Part shown: piece after piece, positions 57,697 to 64,000 of the stretch
Layout of the letters: the number at the start of each line of letters is the position of its first letter
How positions within the stretch are numbered: the stretch's first letter is position 1
Assembly (NCBI GenBank): GCA_051294375.1
Contig: CM119271.1
Span: 4,403,910 to 4,467,909, forward strand
Length of the DNA stretch: 64,000 nt
DNA from: Paraspadella gotoi
Taxonomy: Eukaryota > Chaetognatha
Direction: 5' to 3'
Notes under the pieces: generated by a model
Told to the model about the DNA's origin: nothing
What the model saw: only the letters and a program-made list of their open reading frames with translations
The model's database searches: none
Translations under genes and position numbers: made by a program

Positions 57697-58724
57697 TAAA
57701 AAGACATGACAATTGACATAAATTGACGTACGCACCAGGTGAAATAAACGATAATAGTTTTAAAAATGATAGACATGACTTTATGACGACTCAAAAAAAT
57801 GAAGAAGCAAAAAAAGCCGACGAAAATCTGTTCGTCTCTTTTCCAACCGTAAATCTGTCATCACAACCAAAACGCTGTCAAAGAGAAACCAGTCAACCAG
57901 ACAACTGCTTGGAATCAAAGAGACTTGCAAAATCACTTATAACATCATTTGGGTTCTTTCTTCAGTCTTCGGCTCCAATCTGATCTTGTTTGACGATTCA
58001 ATTTCTTCAGTCTGTGTCTGAGCTGATATAAGATGTCAAACTGCCAAGGCTTTGGCCTGGATACTCTGTCTGACAGTGAATTAACTCAATTTGTCAAGTC
58101 ATCAAGGTCGTCCATGTGAAAAGCGTCGGGAGCCTCCGCCATTGCGTTTCAGTTTTCTAGTTGAAAAAAATTTATAAGCAAACATCGATTATAGGATCAG
58201 AGACAGGAAAAGTTATATGATTATGGTTCATAGCAAAACGGTTTGGATCCAATTGAATTCCTCATAAAACACTCACTTGGCTACTTAAAAGTAAGATTAA
58301 AGGATGCATAGGCAGGTAACCACGAGATAAAAGATATACAATGCTGGCTTCAAGTTAGTGAAAAAAGGAAGAAAGGAGAAAAAGAAAATTGGTCAATTAG
58401 TTAGTATTGATGACGATGAACAGAGATAGAGCTTCCCTTTTATACAATTGGAACAAGCCTTGGTCTCAAAAAACTTGAGATGAAAATTCTGACATTGATG
58501 AAATATTAACAAAATAATTTAAAATCCTTGTCCAATGTGAAGAAGAAAAGACAAGGAAGTGTGATAGGAGTAGGACTCCTATAGTTTGCTGTTTGGAAGC
58601 AGCTGATGAAGTTCGACGACTTAAGGAAAATAGGACTAAGCTCTGACGAACAAGCCCGATGTTTTTTTTAAATATATTCCTTATACGGCCCAGAGTCTTC
58701 CTCGTCTCGCTAAGAACGACGTAG

Positions 58725-58910
58725 ACTCCTAAGGAAAAGGTGGTTGAAACTTGCAAAGTGGAATTAAAGATTTTGGTGAGGGATCTTCATTCGAAGGGAG
58801 CAAGAAGTGTAGTAAGAAGATATTCTGGAGTAAAAAGGGTAGACTCTGGAATATTTAAAATTCAAGAACACATTGAACAAGGTTTGGATGTTATGATGCA
58901 AAAGAGCTGA
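58725..58910 (+). other. Unrecognised open frame of 61 codons
   Basis: Stop-bounded on both sides (TAG at 58722, TGA at 58908), this frame has balanced composition with alternating basic and hydrophobic residues (K-I-L-V-R-D-L then a V-V-R-R-Y segment) and reads more like a real protein than most frames here. There is no initiating ATG. The plus frame at 57723-57983 nearby is similar in quality. They could be pieces of one decayed gene, but I see no family signature. Confidence 0.2.
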
Positions 58911-59612
58911 GAGGATCTCAATAGAGGAAAAGTACAGGTCTCTGCGGCTCAGAAGACAAGATGACAAAGTAGTTTTTTCAAGTTTGTGGGCCGGTTGCTA
59001 CGTAACGCTCGCAAAGGATCAATCTTCATGTCAAGAAAACGTGGTTAAAGTGAAACTTTGTTCATGTCATTTTAATTGTGCCCAGCAATTATATACCAGT
59101 TTTTATTACTAACAGTTAACTTTAATACAAATTTGAAGACAGTTAACAAAAAAGAGAAAGATACGTAAATGAGGCTGATGTCTGAAAGAAGCTAAAGAAC
59201 TTAGCGCGGGCTTGTATTTTGTTTTCATTGTTGTTTTTAAGAACGCATATAGGAAACACTAACCAGCAATCTAAACCAGTTTCTTGAGTGCAAGAAAAGG
59301 GGGAGAAACGTTCCAGAAGTGGAGTCAAAACAGTTAGTCCGTCTCGAATGCACGCACACACATGGCCCGCACACTTACATGCACCCACAACGTCGTTCCA
59401 GAACAAGATAAAGACAAACGAAAAGCGGTAACGGCAAAGCGTCAGCAAGGAGCAAAGCGTCAGCAGAAGCAGAAACGTCATCAAAAGACAGAGCGAAACG
59501 TCAATCAAGCAAAGCAGCAATCGCGAGCGTCAGTCCTAGCGCGTTCGTCAAGGAGACAACGCCCGGGCGCCGTGGCGTGGAAAGAGAGATGAAACGACGA
59601 CCGCTAAAAGAG

Positions 59613-60239
59613 TGTTAGACTCATCGCCATAGAGTCGGTTGAGATGCTGCTGAACTAATCAGAGAGTCGTCAAAAGATGTTCCAGTCCGTCATCAAGGAC
59701 GTTGCAGGGACGGTCCGTGCAAGCAGTGTGTCAACCAAAGATTGCCAAGGTCGCGGCTTCTAATAGAGACGTTCGTTAGCCGTACTGCGTTCTGCTGTTT
59801 CTGGCATCACACCTCCTTGACGGAGCGATCCTGGACGTCATGCTCAAGAAGTCTGCCTCAGGAAATGAGATGTCACGATTTTCTCCCACAACGACCTACT
59901 TTCCGGCTGGCTCATATCAGGAGCGTCGTCATGGAGACCCGGAAGCAGGATATTCGGATAACCAGATTCGTCCCGTCACGGGAACGATGCGAAGTCCCAG
60001 GACGTCGAGAACAGAACGTCACTGAGCACGACGTCACTTTCGCGGGAGAAATGGACAACGTCAACGGGAGCTCTTGCATAGAGTACGACGAAAGCTCCGG
60101 CTGACGACTCTAGGGTAGAAACCGCGGGAGAACAAACTTCTGCGGGATTCATGAGGGGAACCGACGTATCTCTGGGGTAAGAGCAGGCGCTATTTTAGCG
60201 TCGAATAAAGAACATCAACTCAACCGCCTTCGCTCAACA
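59613..60239 (+). mobile_element. Possible LTR (TGT...ACA), unconfirmed
   Basis: The block starts TGTTAGACTC and ends CGCTCAACA. It has an AATAAA signal 32-37 bases before its end (60203-60208) and is GC-balanced with many ACGTC/GACGTC motifs, in contrast to its surroundings. A TGG lies about 15 bases downstream, but not in a convincing primer-site position. No second copy and no clear target duplication are visible. It could equally be a plain intergenic stretch. Confidence 0.25.
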
Positions 60240-60655
60240 AAGTTGTCCGATTTGGCGAAGACTTGATTTGAACCTGTCATCCGCTATGACTATTGCAGTG
60301 ATAGTTGGATCTAAGGTTAACATTCTTTACGAGTCGACTACTCTGATGTAGTGTCAGCAGCAATCTCAACCTCGACTCCTATGGCGAGAGTATCCAACAC
60401 TGCTGGGGAGTGTAGAGAGGATGAGATATTATCGATGCGTCACAGTCTTACTGATATGCTCGCATCTTGGCACCTACGGCGCGAGAGGCGCGTGTCTCCT
60501 TACTGACGACGCGCGGACGGACTGTGAGCGAGCGTCGCTCGTATTCGATGTGAGTGCTGAGTGATGTTGCCTTTGAAGTAACCTGTTCTGGCAAACTCTC
60601 TAACTGACCAGTTTTATGAGAGGTTCGGTCCTGTACTCGACGATTCGACGCCTTA

Positions 60656-60922
60656 ATGTACGTTTTTGATACGATTACTTTTTTGAGGAAAAACGCTAGA
60701 ATACCAATCCTTGAACTGCCTCAATATTACATGTATTTTGATATTGAATATTCGTTAGATATAGTGTACCGATTCGTATTTACAGGGTGCATTGTAAGTA
60801 AAGTGGCTGAGGGACTATTGCTGTGGCTAGCAGTTTCGCCAGACGGCTGGCACACTGTCTACATGTTCTTGGACTTCATCTACATCGTAACACATCAAAA
60901 CTTCTTCCTCCCTTCGTTCTGA
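60656..60922 (+). other. Unrecognised open frame of 88 codons with hydrophobic segments
   Basis: ATG at 60656 to TGA at 60920. The translation is rich in aromatic and aliphatic residues, with two segments (about residues 25-60 and 65-85) that could be membrane-associated. It is not a simple repeat. It has no convincing initiation context, no neighbouring exon and no family I recognise. Confidence 0.18.
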
Positions 60923-60999
60923 TTAGCTATGCAAGAAACCGTGGTTTAGAGTGGCATTTTTTTAACATTTAGACAGATTTTTTGATCAGGCTTTGTAGT

Positions 61000-62520
61000 G
61001 ATGATTCGATTTCATAACAACCATCTTCATCACAACATCTGGTATCATGTAATACATTGCTTCGCGATTTTCGTCCTTAACTTAACCGTTATCACAGTAT
61101 CATTTGAACTGGAATAATATAAATTTAATAATATAAATATCCTTATGTTCTACTCAAAAGAAAACAATTTCTGATGATGACGATGATAGTAAACAAATTC
61201 TGAGATTCCTCGATAAACTTAACCCCCCTCCCAATGGGGTCGACTCCGCTGGATGTTTCCTTGAGGCCTGAACGTTCGGTCCTGTTCGGTCTTCTCCTTT
61301 CTGTCGGCTTTCTCGGTTCGACGAATCCCACATAATCTTCCGGAGTTTTGCACGCCCCTCCCGCGGGGCCTGGCCCCCCCCCTTCTCCGCTCAGGACCTA
61401 ACCAAAAGAAAAAATCCGCGGTTTCTTTCGCGCCAAATGGCGACCCGCCTCCGTCTCATCTCTCTCTTCTCTCTTTTTCTTCTCTTCCCCCCCCCGAACC
61501 CCCCATATAAAGTAAACAAAAATCAAATAAGTTTTTTTGCTTTTTCATTACTTTTTTTCGTTACATGTACATCGAAGATAGAATTTTTCTTTTGTTCATT
61601 CGTCTAAAGGATGATCGGGAGGAAGTCTGGAAATACATTGAAATTTGTTTTTCTTAGTTTACGAGTTTTGCTTTTTTGCTTTTAGCTTCTCCCATACATT
61701 TTCGTTGATTTTTAGGTTTGTTTTTCATTGATTTCTTTTTTCTATGTTATTTTTAGTGACGGAGTCGTTCGAACTTAAGAAAACTTGCATTGAATTATGA
61801 GGTTTTTCATCGAGTTTATTTTAACCATCAACTTTCTTTAAAACCTATCAACAATCTCAACTTACGGACACCATTTAACTTAATCCCTAATCCATTACCC
61901 TTTTAACCTAAAATTGGGACAAAAATTGGGGCGTTCTGGAAAAACAACAGGGGGGAGCCCAANNNNNNNNNNNNNNNNNNNNNNNNNCCCAATGAATATT
62001 TCGCATATTTATTGCCTCAAGAGTCAAGTCGGACTAAAACGACTCATATCATACATCATATCATATTATATCATATCTCAAAAATAACAAAGACAACAAA
62101 CCCGTTCCTCCAAAGCCACACCCTGCTCCCTTCTCTCCCTCTTCGATCAACCCACTTTCTCTCCTTCTCCCGCGACGTGATATTTTTGGACGTTTGCCTT
62201 AGCGTCTCCCAGCTGATCCCATCCGATGCCATCCGACGCCATCTGCTCTGCCCAGTTTTACTTTCGTCTTCGTCACCTTTTCGACGCCGAGGCGTCAAAG
62301 GTTTCACTTTCGTCTATATTCTCGTCTTATCCTATCTTGTTCTATCCAATTATCTATCCCGATCCTATTCCAATCGCGATTTTATATATCTTTATTTACT
62401 GATTACTGATTTCATCTGAAATTAAATCTGATGATTCCATCTTTTTTATTAACAGATTCCATCTCATGATTTCTCTTTCCTTTATTTTCCTAAACCAACT
62501 TTGAAATGGACGCATTTTTT
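61000..62520. other. No gene seen; includes a 25-N gap at 61963-61987
   Basis: Mixed sequence with a C-rich patch at 61340-61505 and T-rich DNA at 61520-61780. Plus-strand frames near 62012-62419 are open but lack motifs. It may be intronic to the candidate exon at 63108. Confidence 0.5.
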
Positions 62521-62880
62521 CATCCCTCTCCCTCTCTTCCTTTCCCCTTTCTTCCCTCTCCCATTCTCCCCTCTCTCCTTCTCCCACTCTTCCCTCTTCC
62601 CTTTTCTCCTCTCGCTTTCTCCCTTCTCCCTTTTTCCCATCTCCCACTCTCCCCTTTTCCCATCTCCTCCTCTCTTTTCCCCCTCTCCTGTTCTTCCTCC
62701 TCCCTTCTCCCCCTCTACCCTTCTCCCACTCTCCCCTTCTCTCCTCTCCCCTTTTCCCATCTTTCACTCTCCCCTTCTTTCTCTCCCCTTCTCCCCTTCT
62801 CTCCCATTCTCCCTTTCTCCTATTCTCCCCCTCTCCCCTTCTCCATTCTCCCCCTCTCCCTTGCCCCTTCATGCCTCTCC
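62521..62880 (+). repeat. Long polypyrimidine tract of CTCTCCC-type units
   Basis: This is about 360 bases almost entirely C and T on the plus strand, broken mainly by isolated A in CCCATTCTCC-like units, giving an irregular minisatellite. The minus strand is correspondingly G/A-rich. The open frames on both strands are composition artefacts (Ser/Pro/Leu or Gly/Glu/Arg/Lys). Confidence 0.9.
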
Positions 62881-63107
62881 CCTAAAAACTTTCAACTCCA
62901 ACTTACATCACGCAACGGACCGACCGACCGACCGACCGCTGGTCAGGTCGAATCGACGTACGGATTCGTAATTAACTTTTCAGTCAGTCAGTCCTTCCAA
63001 CTATTCCGTTTCAATATAAACGTCTACACAAATGTTTAGCACATCTGCTTCCTTTTTTTTTTCTTTTTTTCTCATATTTTTAACGTTTTATCATTTTTTT
63101 TTTACAG

Positions 63108-63400
63108 CATTTCGCGGCGCTTTCTCTCCTTCATGCATTAATTCTTCTCGTTTCTCCGCGCCATCTCCCCCTTCCCTTCCTTTCCCCTCCCCTACTCCCC
63201 TCCCCCCTTCCCCCTCCCCTTCCCTCCCTCCTTCCACATCCCTTTCATCGATGGAATTTCTCGGAAATTCGTGGCGCCGAACGATGGAACGAAAAAAAAA
63301 TTCGATGGAACCGGAAGTCGCGTGAGATTATTCGGCGTCACGCCGTCGGACGAAGACTCGCGGATTCCGTCGCTCATATTGGAAGATGTTCTGGATTTTG
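63108..63400 (+). CDS. Candidate 5' exon of an unknown protein-coding gene
   Basis: A textbook acceptor (a T-rich tract ending TTTTTTACAG at 63107) opens the exon. A near-consensus donor (TTTTG|GTATGTG, GT at 63401) closes it. Between them lie a C/T-rich leader and an ATG at 63251, or at 63305 in the second in-frame position. The coding part starting M-E-P-E-V-A is followed by acidic, Ser-rich sequence, but this copy has one-base errors (TGA after codon 6). The second copy at 63535 reads through. The encoded segment looks like a charged N-terminus. I cannot name the family. Confidence 0.45.
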
Positions 63401-63509
63401 GTATGTGTTTGGGGTGCTTTGTTTGATTGTTTTGATTGCATTGATGCCGTTGTTAGGTTTTTTGTCCGTTTTTGCCTTTGGCTTTGTTTTCTTTCTATTA
63501 TCTCTCTCT

Positions 63510-63534
63510 NNNNNNNNNNNNNNNNNNNNNNNNN
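63510..63534. other. 25-N gap flanked by duplicated sequence
   Basis: The left flank (63283-63509) and the right flank (63535-63755) are the same sequence, differing by small indels. The gap therefore joins two overlapping contig ends that were not merged, and the true gap is negative. Confidence 0.85.
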
Positions 63535-63660
63535 GGAACCGAAAAAAAAATTCGATGGAACCGGAAGTCGCGGAGATTATTCGGCGTCACGCGTCGGACG
63601 AAGACTCGCGGATTCCGTCGCCTCATTTGGAAGATGTTTGGATTTGGGTTTGTGTTTGGG
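63535..63660 (+). CDS. Second copy of the candidate exon, open reading frame intact
   Basis: From the ATG at 63555 the frame runs 45 codons (M-E-P-E-V-A-E-I-I-R-R then a D-E-D-S segment) to the TGA at 63690. Only the first 28-32 codons up to the expected donor near 63636-63650 are likely exon. The donor here reads GTTTGTG and not GTATGTG. This copy corrects the frameshifts seen in 63305-63400 and is the better guide to the protein. It is probably the same exon assembled twice and not a second exon. Confidence 0.4.
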
Positions 63661-63755
63661 TTGCTTTGTTTGATTGTTTGATTGCTTGATTGGTTGGTTG
63701 GTTTTTGTCCGTTTTTGGTTTGGTTTTGTTTTCTTTCTATTGTTTTTTTTTTTTT

Positions 63756-64000
63756 TGGTCCATCGGTTTACTTATTTCGTCATTTCGTTCGGTTATTTCT
63801 TTTTCTAATTTCTATGTATGTCTTTTTTTTAGTTTACTCCCTAATTTTCTCTGTATTGTTTTAGTATTTCTTTTATTTCTTTTAGTAGTTACTTTCCAGA
63901 GTTCATTCTTTTCATAGATTATATTTAAAACATTCATTCACATCTTTCGCTTTCATCTCCCGTTCGATTCTCAGGATCGAATCGCAACTCGATTTTCCAA
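63756..64000. other. T-rich sequence, no feature seen
   Basis: Strongly T-rich DNA continues to the window end. It would suit the intron following the candidate exon. No branch-point and acceptor pair is evident before the edge. Confidence 0.5.

Noticed and set aside
56192-57794. Long open frames spanning the N runs (also at 16320-16849, 41763-42121 and 42858-43382)
   Set aside because: Most codons are undetermined N, and the flanks are low-complexity.
60250-60325. Possible tRNA on the minus strand (GGTTCAAATC motif and a 5-bp stem with a 7-base loop)
   Set aside because: The T-arm stem does not pair, the anticodon loop lacks U33, and no acceptor stem forms.

Overview
This window looks like repeat-rich nuclear DNA from a metazoan, probably an invertebrate. 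The evidence is a decayed Ty3/Gypsy retrotransposon of the CsRn1 type, TTAGGG-like sequence inside small terminal-inverted-repeat elements, very long (GA)n, (GATA)n and (GAC)n microsatellites, and spliceosomal-type splice signals. I cannot name the phylum: CsRn1-type elements occur in flatworms, arthropods, molluscs and others. I see no bacterial-style operons, rRNA, CRISPR array or convincing tRNA, and no complete host protein-coding gene.

Layout. 1-5.8 kb is a large inverted repeat (arms of about 2.3 kb). Its spacer holds a degraded copy of the start of a unit that recurs later. 6.48-11.65 kb is the CsRn1-like element, on the minus strand, with two diverged LTRs, a tRNA-Trp-type primer site and recognisable gag, protease, reverse transcriptase, RNase H and integrase, all broken by many frameshifts. 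11.7-16 kb holds microsatellites, minisatellites and a dispersed repeat. 16-41 kb is one unit of about 9.7 kb present as a full copy (A), a 5' half copy (B) and a full copy (C). The unit contains GA, GATA and GAC microsatellites, 2.3 kb of AT-rich DNA and two telomere-motif MITE-like elements. Copy C also carries a 435-bp insertion that looks like a solo LTR. 44.5-49.6 kb holds a second, more diverged pair of related blocks. 49.6-64 kb is mostly unassigned. It has weak genic signals: a TATA box followed by a splice donor near 54.4 kb, a possible minus-strand first exon near 55.85 kb, and a better-supported plus-strand exon near 63.1-63.4 kb, repeated after an N-gap.

Assembly quality matters here. 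Repeat copies differ mainly by one- to three-base indels, as in uncorrected long-read sequence. Several N-runs are demonstrably false, because their flanks are contiguous in a sister copy. One gap is flanked by duplicated sequence. The inverted repeat, the A/B/C array and many frameshifts could therefore be partly artefactual.

I found no convincing new multi-gene system. The most interesting biological candidates are the MITE-like family with a TTAGGG-like interior, the CRE-motif cluster in the solo LTR, a possible template-switch hairpin in copy C, and the 5'-exon candidate at the right end.
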